Positions 9,370 through 19,500 of a DNA stretch of 64,000 nt are shown one piece after another. The translations under genes were made by a program, and so were the position numbers. The notes under the pieces were generated by a model, which saw nothing but the letters and a program-made list of their open reading frames with translations, had not been told where the DNA came from and did no database searches. Origin of the DNA: DASQPA01 sp963756455 (GTDB lineage Bacteria; Acidobacteriota; Thermoanaerobaculia; Multivoradales; UBA5704); assembly GCA_963756455.1 (NCBI GenBank), contig CAVWNC010000004.1, positions 1,550,001 to 1,614,000 of the forward strand. The letters run 5' to 3'. Every line of letters begins with the position of its first letter. Within the stretch, counting starts at the first letter, position 1.

Positions 9370-10485
9370 ATGCCGCTCGCGCACCTTCTGCTGGCCTTCA
9401 CCCTCATCTTCCACCTCACCCTCCGCGAGGGCGTGCTCCGCGGCTCGGTCCTCTCCACCGAGGGCGAACCGGTGGCGGCCGCCGACGTCCTGCTCGAAGG
9501 GCCAGAGATCCGCACCCTGCGCTCCGCGGACGACGGCACCTTCGCCTTCCTCGTGCCGAAGGGCCTCTACCGACTCTCCGCCCGCAAAGCGGGATACGCC
9601 TCCGCGGCGGCCCCCGTCCGGGTCCGGGTGGCGACGGGCACGCTCTCGCAAGCTGGTGTGCGCCTCACCCCGGGCGCGACCCTCCGCGGCCGGCTCCTCG
9701 GCCTCACCCCGGAGGAGCAGAGTTGGGCCACGGTCCAGGTGGAGAGCGACGGGCCCTCGCAAGCCGTCTTCACCGACGAGGACGGCACTTTCCATCTCGA
9801 CGGCCTCACCCCCGGCACCTGGGACGTGCGGGGCTGGAGCCACGACCACGCCAAGCACACGAAGAGGCGGGTGGCCCTGGTCGCCGGGGAGGAGACGGTC
9901 CTCGACCTGCCCTTCGACTACCATCACGTCCGCGGCCACGCGGTCGACAGCGAGGGCAACCCCGTCGCCCACCAGGAGCTCCTCTTCCGGCTCCTCCACC
10001 GGGAAGACGAGCGTCCCTCGGTCCACACCGCCGCCGACGGCACCTTCGAGATCGATCTCCACGACGACGTCTATACCGTGAGCAGCTGGAACGGTCCGGA
10101 TCCCATGGACACCGAGGCGCCCCTCACCGTCGGCGCCGCCCTGCCCCCGGACGTCGAGCTCCGCTTCGTCCCGGCCGCCAGCACCTTCCGCGGCCACCTC
10201 CTCGGCATTCCTCCCGGCCAGGAGGAACAGGTCCACCTTCGCCTCGTCCGGGCCGGCCTCGAGCGCTGGGGCCGCGTCGAGGACGACGGATCGTTCGAGG
10301 TGAGCTCCCTGAGCCCTGGAGAGTGGAAGGTCACGATCTTCTACGGAAAAGTCGAGGTCCAGACGCAGGTCGCCCCTCTTCCCTCCCGCGGCACCGGCTT
10401 CCTCGACCTCGTCCTCCCCCCTTCCCGGAAGCGACGGCCTCGGCGGCTCGACCGCGGTAAGGGGCTTTGGCGGGGATTTAGGTGA
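9370..10485 (+). CDS. Secreted protein with carboxypeptidase-regulatory-like domains
   Basis: 371 residues from ATG 9370, with GGAGGAGG 10 nt upstream and a hydrophobic start (MPLAHLLLAFTLIFHLTL). An in-frame ATG at 9316 with weaker placement is the alternative. The body is a series of beta-sandwich repeats of the carboxypeptidase-regulatory/Cna-B type, each with a pattern such as GSVLSTEGEPVAAADVLLEG followed by DDGTFAFLVPKGLYRL. Similar units recur as VFTDEDGTFHLDGLTPG, VHTAADGTFEIDLHDD and VEDDGSFEVSSLSPGEW. Such domains are usually structural modules of secreted or outer-membrane proteins; no catalytic domain is visible. The C-terminus is basic (RKRRPRRLDRGK). It is divergent from the VWFA run across 9104-9369, where I see no strong promoter. 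Confidence 0.75.
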   Translation: MPLAHLLLAFTLIFHLTLREGVLRGSVLSTEGEPVAAADVLLEGPEIRTLRSADDGTFAFLVPKGLYRLSARKAGYASAAAPVRVRVATGTLSQAGVRLTPGATLRGRLLGLTPEEQSWATVQVESDGPSQAVFTDEDGTFHLDGLTPGTWDVRGWSHDHAKHTKRRVALVAGEETVLDLPFDYHHVRGHAVDSEGNPVAHQELLFRLLHREDERPSVHTAADGTFEIDLHDDVYTVSSWNGPDPMDTEAPLTVGAALPPDVELRFVPAASTFRGHLLGIPPGQEEQVHLRLVRAGLERWGRVEDDGSFEVSSLSPGEWKVTIFYGKVEVQTQVAPLPSRGTGFLDLVLPPSRKRRPRRLDRGKGLWRGFR

Positions 10486-10787
10486 TCCTGCGCCGGACTA
10501 CCTAGATCTGCACGAGAAGCGGTGAGTCGAGCGGCGGCGAGGGCCGATGGCCGCTTCATCCTGTAGCTGGGATTGAGATACTGTAAACCTAGATTTTCAC
10601 ATTGTGGTATTCTACCGGTGTCGCTTTTCAGAGGGAGACGGCCATGATCCTCTCCTCGGGCAGCACCCACTCTCCTGCGATTGTCTCGCACTCCGCACTG
10701 CGAGCGACTCCCCAAGCCCCCTCCCGCCGCATCGCCCCCGCTCGCCCATCCCGGCCGCGGGCGTCTCACGGAGCACAAGGAGGTCCC

Positions 10788-13700
10788 ATGCGCACTCGAC
10801 CGCTCCTCCCCCACCGCCTCCCCCGAGCGACAGCCTGTCTCCTGAGTCTCCTCATCGTCACCGGCTGCGCCGGGAGGGTTGCCCGCAGCGCGCCGGCAGC
10901 AGCGAGCGCCTCGCGCGAGCCGACCACCTTAGGCGGACCGCCACGGCCCGCGCCCGCGATCCGTCGACGGAGCCTCGCCCGTCCCGTGCGCGGCGCGGAC
11001 ACCATCGCCGGCACCTGGCGCGAGCGCGGGAGCTCGAACCAGGCCGGCCGCACCCAGGTCACCGTCCTCGGCCTCGACGGACAGACGCTCGTCATCGGCA
11101 CCGGAGGCGGCGGCCTCTTCGCCGGCTCGCCCCAGACGGGTTGGCAGCCACGGGGCGACAACCTGGGCTTCGACCCCCTCGGCTTCGGCGTCCGGCAGCT
11201 CCACTTGAGCCCGTCTCCGGAGACCTGGCTCGCCGCGTCCTACTTCAGCGACGTGGCCGTGAGCCTCGACCGCGGAGCGACCTGGATGCGGCCTTCGGGA
11301 CTACCGGGATTCATCTTGCAGATCTTTCGCCTGGTTGCCGACGGGGGCGATCCCCGCACCGTCTACCTGCTGGTCCAGACCCAGAAGGAGCAGACCCAGC
11401 TCTTCCGCTCGACCGACGGCGGGCTCCACTTCACCGGCCTCGCCACGTTCGCGACCAATGCCGCGTACGGGCTGGGGGTCGGGGACGACCTGTGGACCAG
11501 CCGCACCGCGTCCGGGCCGCTCTACGTCCTCCTCGGCAAGGGCCTCCTGCTGCGCTCGACCGACCGGGGAGCGACCTTCTCCCAGGTCGCCCAGGTCGGC
11601 CCGGGGAGCACCAACACGGCGGTGTTCGCCGGCTCGGAAGCCGGGGCGCCGACCCTCTACGCCTTCCTCGGCACGGACTTCGGGGGCTGGCAGCTCTTCG
11701 CCTCGGACGACGGCGGCACCACCTGGGAGGGGCGCTTCTCCCCAGGCACCATCTTCTTTTCCGGCAACAGCGGTATCGGCACCTCGACCGAGGATCCCAA
11801 CCTGGTCCTCTTCGGCGGGGTTCTCGCCTACCGCTCGACCGACGGCGGCCGAACCTTCGCCCAGCTCAGCTCTGTCGCCGACTACTACCCCGACCCCGTG
11901 CACAAGCTGCACGGCGATATCGATGGGTTCGAGACCTTCCGCTGGCAGGGACGCGAGTCGATCTTCATCGACACCGACGGCGGCACCTTCGTCACCCAGG
12001 ACAAGGGCCTGACCGTCTTGAACGTCACCGCCCAGGGGTTCCCGGACTCCCAGTACTACAGCACCGCTTCCAGCTCCAAGAACCCCGACCTCATCGCGGC
12101 GGGCGCCCAGGACCAGGGGCTCCAGCTGTCCCATCCGGCCTCCGGGCTCGAGAGCTTCGACCAGCCCTATGCCGGCGATGCCGGCAACCTGGTGGCGGGC
12201 TCTCCGGATCTGCACAATCTGTACGACGTCTTTCCGGGCGGAGGCCTCCTCTACTGGGCCGATCCGACCTCCGGGAACAACGCGGTCGGCCTCCAAGTGC
12301 CCCTCCAGAAGGCGTCCTTCTTTCCCGCCCTGGTCGTCGACCCGGCCGATCCCACCAGCTGCTATGTCGGCGGCGACCACATCTGGCACGTCCAGCACGC
12401 CGACCGCGGGAGGCAGGCGACTCTCACCCAACTGCCGCAGGACTTCTCCGCCGGGGGCACGGACTACATCACCGCCTTCACCATCTCCCCCGCCGACCCC
12501 CAGGCCTGGCTCGCGGTGACCTTCGGGGGCAAGCTCTCGTCGTCCCACGACGGCGGCGCCACCTGGGGCACCCCGGTGTCCGTCGCCAGCACCTTCTCCG
12601 GCACGGCGCTCCTCGCCTCGACCCGCGATCCGCGGACCGCCTACGCCGGGGGGGCGGGAAACGACGCCACCGGGGTCTACCGGACGACCGACGGCGGCGC
12701 CACCTGGACCCCGATGTCGACCGGGTTGCCGACCACCTACGTCTCCCAGCTCGCCTTCGACGGCCCGACGACCGAGAATCTCTACGCCGCGACCTGGTCC
12801 GGGCCGTTCCGCTTCGATGCCGGGACCGGCAAATGGGAGAGCCTTCTCGGCACCCAGGCGCCGCTCCTGATCTACTATGGGGTCGAGGGGGTGCCGGCGG
12901 CGAACGTGGTCCGCTTCGCCACCTTCGGCCGCGGGGTCTGGGACTACGTCCTCGGCCCCGCCCCCACGCCGCCGCCGCCTTCGCACTGCGACGCCGACGC
13001 GCAGACCCTCTGCCTCGGCGCCGGCCGCTTCCTCGTCCGCGCCAGCTGGGAGAATCAGTTCGACGGCACGAGCGGCTACGCAGGAGCCCTCGCGCGGAGC
13101 GACGCGGCGGGCTTCTTCACCTTCGGCGACCCGGCGAACGTCGAGCTCCTGGTCAAGATCCTGCCCTTCGACACGACGGTCAAGGTCTTCTACGGCGAGC
13201 TGACCAATCTCCACTTCACCCTGACCGTCACCGATATCCGGACCGGGACCGTGAAGACCTATGGCAATACCGCCGGCGACTGCGGCGGCATCGACCAGGC
13301 GGCCTTCCCGAAGAGCACCGCCGGACCGAAGCGCGCCGGCGGCGTTGGTGGCAGTAGCGGTGCCTGCCGGCCCGGACCCACCACCCTCTGCCTGCAGAGC
13401 GACCGTTTCGCCCTCTCCGTCGCCTGGGCGAACCCCGGCAACGGCACGCACGGCCAGGCCGGCGCCGTCCGCCTCGCCTCGGACGTGACCGGCGCCTTCT
13501 TCTTCACCGATCCGAGCAACCTGGAGCTCCTCGCCAAGGTGATCGACCTCGGAGACCGGGTGGCGGTCTTCTACGGCGCCCTTTCCGACCTCGACTACAC
13601 CCTGACCGTGACCGACACCCGATCCGGCCAGGCGCGGACCTATCACAATCAAGCGGGGAATTTCTGCGGCGGGCTCGACAATGCCGGCTTCCCGCCCTAA
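10788..13700 (+). CDS. BNR/sortilin-like beta-propeller lipoprotein with duplicated C-terminal domain
   Basis: 970 residues from ATG 10788, preceded by AAGGAGG at 4 nt; earlier in-frame starts lack support. The signal ends in a lipobox (LLIVTGC), so a lipid-anchored exported protein is predicted. Residues about 60-730 contain repeated Asp-box-like motifs (SLDRGATWMR, STDGGLHFTG, STDRGATFSQ, SDDGGTTWEG, STDGGRTFAQ, SHDGGATWGT, TTDGGATWTP), as in BNR/sialidase-fold and VPS10/sortilin propellers. After a Pro-rich hinge come two homologous domains of about 105 residues. Each has a CLxxxRF start, a LTVTDxRSG-like strand and a closing Cys-Gly-Gly motif (CGGIDQAAF, CGGLDNAGF). Sialidase activity is not implied by the motif alone. 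It is convergent with the damaged mobile region downstream. Confidence 0.8.
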   Translation: MRTRPLLPHRLPRATACLLSLLIVTGCAGRVARSAPAAASASREPTTLGGPPRPAPAIRRRSLARPVRGADTIAGTWRERGSSNQAGRTQVTVLGLDGQTLVIGTGGGGLFAGSPQTGWQPRGDNLGFDPLGFGVRQLHLSPSPETWLAASYFSDVAVSLDRGATWMRPSGLPGFILQIFRLVADGGDPRTVYLLVQTQKEQTQLFRSTDGGLHFTGLATFATNAAYGLGVGDDLWTSRTASGPLYVLLGKGLLLRSTDRGATFSQVAQVGPGSTNTAVFAGSEAGAPTLYAFLGTDFGGWQLFASDDGGTTWEGRFSPGTIFFSGNSGIGTSTEDPNLVLFGGVLAYRSTDGGRTFAQLSSVADYYPDPVHKLHGDIDGFETFRWQGRESIFIDTDGGTFVTQDKGLTVLNVTAQGFPDSQYYSTASSSKNPDLIAAGAQDQGLQLSHPASGLESFDQPYAGDAGNLVAGSPDLHNLYDVFPGGGLLYWADPTSGNNAVGLQVPLQKASFFPALVVDPADPTSCYVGGDHIWHVQHADRGRQATLTQLPQDFSAGGTDYITAFTISPADPQAWLAVTFGGKLSSSHDGGATWGTPVSVASTFSGTALLASTRDPRTAYAGGAGNDATGVYRTTDGGATWTPMSTGLPTTYVSQLAFDGPTTENLYAATWSGPFRFDAGTGKWESLLGTQAPLLIYYGVEGVPAANVVRFATFGRGVWDYVLGPAPTPPPPSHCDADAQTLCLGAGRFLVRASWENQFDGTSGYAGALARSDAAGFFTFGDPANVELLVKILPFDTTVKVFYGELTNLHFTLTVTDIRTGTVKTYGNTAGDCGGIDQAAFPKSTAGPKRAGGVGGSSGACRPGPTTLCLQSDRFALSVAWANPGNGTHGQAGAVRLASDVTGAFFFTDPSNLELLAKVIDLGDRVAVFYGALSDLDYTLTVTDTRSGQARTYHNQAGNFCGGLDNAGFPP

Positions 13701-13810
13701 GGCTTAATCAACCCGCGGGAGATCTGAACGGCTCGCCAGCATCGCAGTGGTAGAGATGTTCGCGAGCCAGGCCCTAGAAGCCCAGGAAAAAGCTCCAAGC
13801 AGAGCTCGTC

Positions 13811-13833
13811 CGTCCCCCCGGCGAGGGGGGACG
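13811..13833. terminator. Perfect 9-bp hairpin downstream of the BNR gene
   Basis: CGTCCCCCC pairs with GGGGGGACG around a 5-nt loop, 110 bp after the BNR stop. It has no U-tract, so it is only a candidate terminator. It also lies just beyond the CRISPR remnant. Confidence 0.35.
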
Positions 13834-13855
13834 TCGGCGCGGCCGGAGCGGAAGA

Positions 13856-13969
13856 GGGGCGACCCGGCTCGGAATCTCCCCTCAACATGGGCACGGGTTT
13901 CAATCCACGCCCCGCGCGGGGGGCGACCCAGCACCTCCTTGTCGTCCTCGAACTCGCAGCCGATGACGA
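13856..13969. CRISPR. CRISPR remnant: one full I-C-like repeat, one 8-nt repeat stub, two spacer-like segments
   Basis: A 31-nt unit at 13897-13927 begins GTTTCAATCCACGCCCC and ends GGGGGGCGAC. From memory it is nearly the same as the classical type I-C repeat (one base shorter). Exactly 33 nt to its left lies GGGGCGAC (13856-13863), the last 8 nt of a second repeat. The spacing fits a normal spacer (13864-13896). To the right, 13928-13969 looks like another spacer but ends directly at the group II intron 3' end instead of a further repeat. No cas gene is in the window. This is a decayed or rearranged fragment, not a working array; a chance match is unlikely because both the repeat and the 33-nt spacing agree. 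Confidence 0.65.
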
Positions 13970-15704
13970 GTCGAGTAGCGCGGGGGAATCTCACCCCCGC
14001 GCCCTCACAGAACCGGACGTGAAACTCTCGCCTCATCCGGCTCCTACGATCCAGCCTCCGGAGGTCGGACGCCGAGTTGCCATAAGGCGAATAGCTTGGG
14101 ATCTCGCCTTGCTACCCGGCCGAGCCAATACATCGAGGCTCGTTCTCGGCGCCGAAACCGCCTGTACTTCCGACGCACCCATGCAGCGAGGGCCTCGTTG
14201 AGATGGCGAAGGACTTGAACGCACTTCGACCGATAGAACCGGCCGTAGTAGTTCATCCAGCCGCGTACCGCCGGATTGAGGACCCGCGCCAAATCTTCCA
14301 GGCTCTGATTATTCCTGGTCGACGCCAGCCGCCATTGGCGGATGGTGGCGCGGATCGCATTGGCTGCCTTGGTGCTGATCGCTGGCAGGAAGCTTACGAA
14401 GTACTTACCCCAGCGATTCTTGGCTCGTCGAGGTTGGAAGGTATAACCCAGGAAATCGAACGACACATGTTCGTGCTCCCCAGGACGATCGTCGTCCTTG
14501 CAGTACACGATCCGGGTCTTCGTAGGATGAAGCTCCAGACCGCACTGGACAAATCGATCCCGGATGGCTTCCAGCACCTCCTCCGCCTCCATCTTGCTCC
14601 TGCAATGGACCAGAGCATCGTCCGCAAAACGCTCGAACTGGACGCTCGGGAAGGTCCGTCGCATCCAGCTGTCGAACGCATAATGCAGAAACAGGTTGGC
14701 CAGCAACGGACTCAGGACTCCGCCCTGCGGCGTACCCTTCGTTCGTGGCTCCAGGGTACCATCTGGCCGTTGCACGGGGGCGCGAAGCCACCGGGCAATG
14801 TACAGACGGACCCAGGCAAGATCGGTGTGGTGCGCCACGGCCCGCTCGACAAGATCATGATCCAGGCTGTCAAAGAACCCTTTGATATCCATCGATCACC
14901 CAGTCGTCGGCCCAGCATCGCTTCCTCGCTATCTCCACGGCGTCGAGCGCCGACCGGCCAGGTCGATAGGCGTAAGAGTCAGGGTGGAACCGCGGCTCCA
15001 CCTCTGGCTCGAGCACCATCTTCACGACCGTCTGCGCAACCCGGTCCGCCACCGTGGGAATGCCGAGGGGGCGTTTGCCACCGTTTGCCTTCGGGATCTC
15101 GACGAGACGCACCGGCGGCGGGAAGTACGAGCCGGAGGACATACGATTCCAGATCTTGTACAGATTGCCCTGCAGATCCTTCTCGAATGCCGCCAACGTC
15201 TCGCCGTCGATGCCTGCCGCACCGCGGTTTACCTTCACCCGCTGATACGCTTCCCATACGAGTTGCTTCGGAATCACGTAAGGCTTTGCCTCAGGCATAG
15301 GTTCCTCCCATTTCTGGTTGACCTCTGCCCTCAGCCAGATCGTCGGGCCCCTTCGCTCCACCCGCGTTACCAGGCTTCAACGCTACTACGAGCCCGTCCG
15401 CCCCTTCGCCTCGCATCGGTACTCGGCTCCTCATGGGGCCACCACTTGGAGGTCTCCCTTGGCATCGAGGCGACAGGTTCCCACGTTCTGTGCAAGAGCC
15501 TGCGCTGGGCTCACGCCGTCTTTGTGCCGGTCACCACTCGGGCAGTCGGCAGGCTTCCCCCGAGCTTCATCCCGGGCCAACAACAGGAGCCCGGTTTCGA
15601 TGACGTCCCTACGCTTTCGACACGTTGGCAACGGTTCACTCACGTTCGTCTTCCCAGTGCTCACCTGACGGGTTTATCCCGCCTTTTCCCTGAACGCTCA
15701 CCAC
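13970..15704 (-). mobile_element. Group II intron (about 1.7 kb, minus strand)
   Basis: Read on the minus strand, the 3' part (about 14043-13970) contains a domain-V-like hairpin region starting GAGCCGGATGAGGCGAGAG, with CACGTCCGGTTC, and finishes with CTACTCGAC, typical of group II intron ends. Upstream is the intron-encoded reverse transcriptase/maturase (15298-14044). Before that lies a noncoding leader of about 400 nt (15704-15299), GC-rich and structured, as expected for domains I-IV. The 5' boundary is uncertain; GTGAG near 15701-15704 is my guess from the GUGYG consensus. The 3' exon is CRISPR spacer-like sequence while the 5' flank is a different broken reverse transcriptase gene. The reverse transcriptase is frameshifted, so mobility would need help in trans. 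Confidence 0.7.
14044..15298 (-). pseudogene. ltrA: Group II intron reverse transcriptase/maturase, frameshifted
   Basis: ATG 15298 follows GGGAGG at 5 nt. The first part (MPEAKPYVIPKQLVWEAYQR to RCWADDWVID) is the RT N-terminal region with GIDGETL and KRPLGIPTVADR. The second part resumes in another frame at 14892 (DIKGFFDSLDHDL) and holds GTPQGGVLSPLLANLFLHY, the catalytic box FADD in place of YADD, LHPTKTRIVY, and the maturase block NPAVRGWMNYYGRFY. No C-terminal HNH endonuclease is present. The junction near 14888 reads GTGATCGATGGATATCAAA; a 2-nt loss (or 1-nt gain) explains it, since relatives read DLDIKGFFD there. The full length would be about 419 residues, normal for endonuclease-lacking intron proteins. 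Sequencing error is possible. Confidence 0.8.
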
Positions 15705-15803
15705 CCCGGCCATTGGGCCAGAGCAGCTTCAGGTGGTTTGGACCCTGGCCCTGCAGCCCGAGTCCGAGGGGCCGACCCTCATCTCCTGCACAGCATGGCT
15801 GCT

Positions 15804-16543
15804 TCAGGCGGCCATCACGGCCTCCTTTCCGCGCCTTCGTGGCGCACAGTCGTCGGCGAAGCGGATCAGGAAAGACCGGCCCCGCAGGCGGGGTTGCACC
15901 TGCTCGACGAACCACTCATCCAGCACCGTGTGCAGGTAGATGTTCGCCAATAAGGGCGAGATGACTCCCCCTTGCGGGGTGCCGGTCTCCGGGTGAGTGA
16001 GCCTGTCACCCTCCAGCAGACCGGCGTTCAGCCACTTGCCTATCAGCCGAACGATTCCACCATCGTTGACCCGCTGCCGCAGGATCTGTTGCAGCTGGCC
16101 GTGATTCACACTGTCAAAGAATCCGCGTACATCGGCGTCCACCAACCATACCCCTTAAGCTACATGCACTGCTCACGAAGCGCGTGGAGCGCGTCGTGAG
16201 CCCCTCTCTCCGGACGGAACCCATACGAGAATTCGTAGAAGTCCTGCTCGTAGAGCGGGGTGAGCAAGAGAGCCACCGCCTTTTGGACGATCTTGTCCTC
16301 CAGGATCGGAATCGACAGTGGGCGCGGACTGCCGTCTTCCTTCGAGATCCACACTCGGCGGCCTGGGGTCGCCCGGTACTGCTGGCGCCTCTGACGTTCG
16401 TGCAGGTCCCCGAGGCGGACGTCCAGATCCTCGGCGTACTCCGCCGCCGACTGGCCGTCTACCCCGGAGGCGGCATCGCGCCGCAACTCTCCGAAGGCTT
16501 CCCGCAGTAGCTCCACGTCGATCAGGTGGGCGAGCGTAGTGAA
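15804..16543 (-). pseudogene. Second group II-type reverse transcriptase, broken
   Basis: The N-terminal part (16543-16160) reads VFTTLAHLIDVELLREAF, GVDGQS, PRPLSIPILEDKIVQKAV and FSYGFRPERGAHDALHAL, then hits an in-frame TAG. The middle part (16145-15804) continues in another frame with VDADVRGFFDSVNH, GTPQGGVISPLLANIYLH and FADD, then ends. The thumb and maturase domains are missing, replaced by the leader of the other intron. It belongs to a different reverse transcriptase subgroup from the 14044-15298 gene. Its first codons are fused in frame to the NRPS ketosynthase. With a stop, a shift and a truncation it is surely inactive. Confidence 0.78.
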
Positions 16544-19500
16544 CACACGCGCGCGGATGGCATCGCGGTCGGCCACCGCGTCGGCCAGGCGCTTGAGCAC
16601 GACGATGCCGACACCGTTGCCGGAGACGGTGCCCTGGGCGTCGGCGTCGAAGGCCCGGCAGTGGCCGTCGGGAGAGGGGATGCCCCCGGCCTCGTAGAGG
16701 TAACCCTCGCGCTGCGCCGTACGGATGGAGACCCCGCCGGCGAGCGCCAGGTCGCAGTCGCCGGCGAGCAGGGCCTGGCGCGCCAGATGGATCGCCACCA
16801 GCGAGCTGGAGCAGGCGGTCTGGACGTTGACGCTCGGCCCCCGCAAGTTGAGCTGGTAGGAGACGCGGGTGGGGACGAAATCCTTGTCGTTGCCGATGAG
16901 CGCCTGGTACTGCCCCGCGAGCGACCCCAGAAGCCCCACCTCGGCCCGCCGCAGGTAGGTGCTGAAGCCCACCCCGGCGTAGACCCCGATCCTCCCCGGG
17001 AAGCGCGCCGGGTCGTAGCCCGCGTCTTCGAGCGCCTCCCAGGCGCATTCGAGGAAGACGCGATGCTGGGGGTCCATGACCTCGGCCTCCCGCGGGCTGA
17101 AGCCGAAGAACGCCGCGTCGAACCTCTCCGCCCCGGCGAGCACGCCGCCGGCCCGGACGTAGGCGGGATCGGCGAGCCGGGCGGGAGCGACGCCCGCCGC
17201 GGCCAGCTCGGCGTCGGAGAAGAACGTGATGCACTCCTCGGCATCCCGCACCCGTCGCCACAGCTCGGCGACGTCCGCCGCTCCCGGGAAGCGCCCGACC
17301 ATACCGATGATGGCGACCGCGGGATCAGCGTCCCCACGGGTCTCGCGGCGCGCGCGGACGGGGCGCGCGGACGGCCCTCCCTCCACAGAGCCGAGGGCTC
17401 CTTCCGGGCTGAGATGGCGCGCCAGCGCGGCGATCGTCGGGTGCTTGAACAGGTCGACGATCGGCAGCTCGCGACCGAGCTCCGCCCGGAAATGACCGTG
17501 CACCTCGGCCAGGAGGAGCGAATGGCCGCCGAGGTCGAAGAAGCGGTCGTGAATGCCGACCGCGTCGACCTTCAGAACCCGGCGCCAGATCGCCGCGATC
17601 GCCCGCTCCAGCGCGGAGCGCGGGGCCACGTAGCCGGCCGCGCGACCGGACCGGCCGCCGTCGGGCCGCGGCAGGCGCCGGCGATCGACCTTGCCGTTGG
17701 CGGTGAGCGGCAGGGCCGCGAGCACCACCAGCGCCGAGGGTCGCAGGGCCTCCGGCAATTTTGCCTGGAGGAGCGCCTGGAGGAGGGCCGAAAGGGAGGC
17801 TTCCAGAGCGGAGAGCGCGATCTCCGCGCCCGGCTCCGGCGATTCGGGCACGACATAGGCGACTAGGCGCTGGTCCCCCGGCTCGTCCTCGCGCACCAGC
17901 GCCACCGCCTCGCGGACCCCGGGGTGGGAGGCGAGGATCGCCTCGACCTCCGCGAGCTCCAGCCGGAACCCCCGAACCTTCACCTGCCGGTCGGCCCGCC
18001 CGAGGAACTCCAAGGTACCGTCCGGCCGGTAGCGAGCGAGGTCGCCGGTGCGGTAGAGCCTTCCGCCGGGACCGGGGACGTAGCGCTCGGCGGTCAGGTC
18101 CGGCCGGCCGAGATAGCCCCGGGTGACCGCCGCGCCGCCGATGTGAACCTCGCCGGCGACGCCGACCGGAGCGGGACGGCCCTCCCGGTCGTTGAGGGCG
18201 AGCGTCACGTTGGCGATCGGCCTCCCCAGGAGCGGCACCATCGCGCCCGGCGCGCCCATCGCACCCGGCGCCACGGCATGGCTGGAACAGAAGAGCGCCC
18301 CCTCGGTGGGGCCGTAGAGGATCCGCACCCGGGCCGCGGGGAGCTGGCGGGCGAGATCGGCGAGAAGCGCTGCCGGCACCGTGTCGCCGCCGACGAAAAC
18401 CGCGGTGAGGCCGGGCAGCTCGAGGCCCCGCTCCCGCAGCCGGGCGAGCACCTGCCGGAGGACCGCCGGCACGGCGTGAAACGAGGTCGCCCAGCGAAGC
18501 TCGGCGAGCAGCAGGTCGAAGTCGAGCGCCGGTCGCAGGGGCAGCACGACCGCCGTGCCGCCGGCGAGGAGCGGGCTCAGCAGCTCGAAGAGGAAGATGT
18601 CGAACGAGGACGGGGCGACCACCGGCATCCGCAGGTCGGGCCCGAAGCCGAAGTCCTCCCGGGCGGCCGCCAAGGTATTGGCCAGCTGGCGATGCTCCAC
18701 CAGCACCGCCTTCGGCCGTCCCGTGGTGCCGGAGGTATAGATCAAGTAGGCGAGATCCCCCGGCTCCGGTCCGCTCTCCAGATCCTCCCCACGCCGCGAG
18801 ATCGCGCCCGCGGCCGCCCCGACCTCGACGACTACGACTTTCACGGCGGCGACGGCAGCGACGGCAGCGATCGCCGCTCGCCCTCCCGGCTCGCCGCCCG
18901 TCCCGGGGAGGAGGCTCTCGGTGAGGAGCACCGTCGCCCCGCAGTCCTCCAGCATGAACGCCAGCCGCTCGGCGGGATAGGAGGGATCGAGAGGCACGTA
19001 GGCGCCGCCCGCCTTGAGGATGGCGAGGAGGCCGACGATCAGCTCGACCGAGCGTTCCAGGCAGAGGCCGACCCGCACCTCCGGTCCGACCCCGAGGGCC
19101 CTCAAGTGACGCGCCAGCCGGTGGGCCCGCCGGTTGAGCTCGCCATAGGAGAGCACCCGGCCAGAGCAGACGAGCGCCCCGGTCTCCGGCCGCCGGGTCG
19201 CCTGCGCCTCGAAGGCGGCGATCACCGATCCCCCCGGAGCGACCGCCGGCCCCGAGCGCCATTCGTGGAGCACCTGGTGGCGCTCGCCCGGGGCGAGGAG
19301 CGGCAGGGTGGAAAGCGGCGCCCCGGGAGCGTCCGCGAGCGCCGAGAGGAGGGTCGCGAAGTGCGCCACGATGCGGGCCGCGCTCGCGGCGTCGAAGAGG
19401 TCGGAGTTGTACTCCAGGACGGCCCCCAAGCCGCCCGCCGGCGCGCGAGGGGCCAGGCGCAGGCCGAGCTCGAACTGCGCCCGGCGCTCCTCGATCCGAA

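Noticed and set aside
10604..13357. Second plus-strand open frame overlapping the BNR lipoprotein
   Set aside because: Arg/Pro-rich shadow frame, while the annotated frame has a lipobox, Asp-boxes and a strong ribosome site.
14044..16543. Reverse transcriptases as part of a diversity-generating retroelement or an RT-Cas1 spacer-acquisition system
   Set aside because: Both carry the group II-type QGG motif and one has a maturase domain and intron domain V; no template/variable repeat pair, cas1 or accessory gene is seen.
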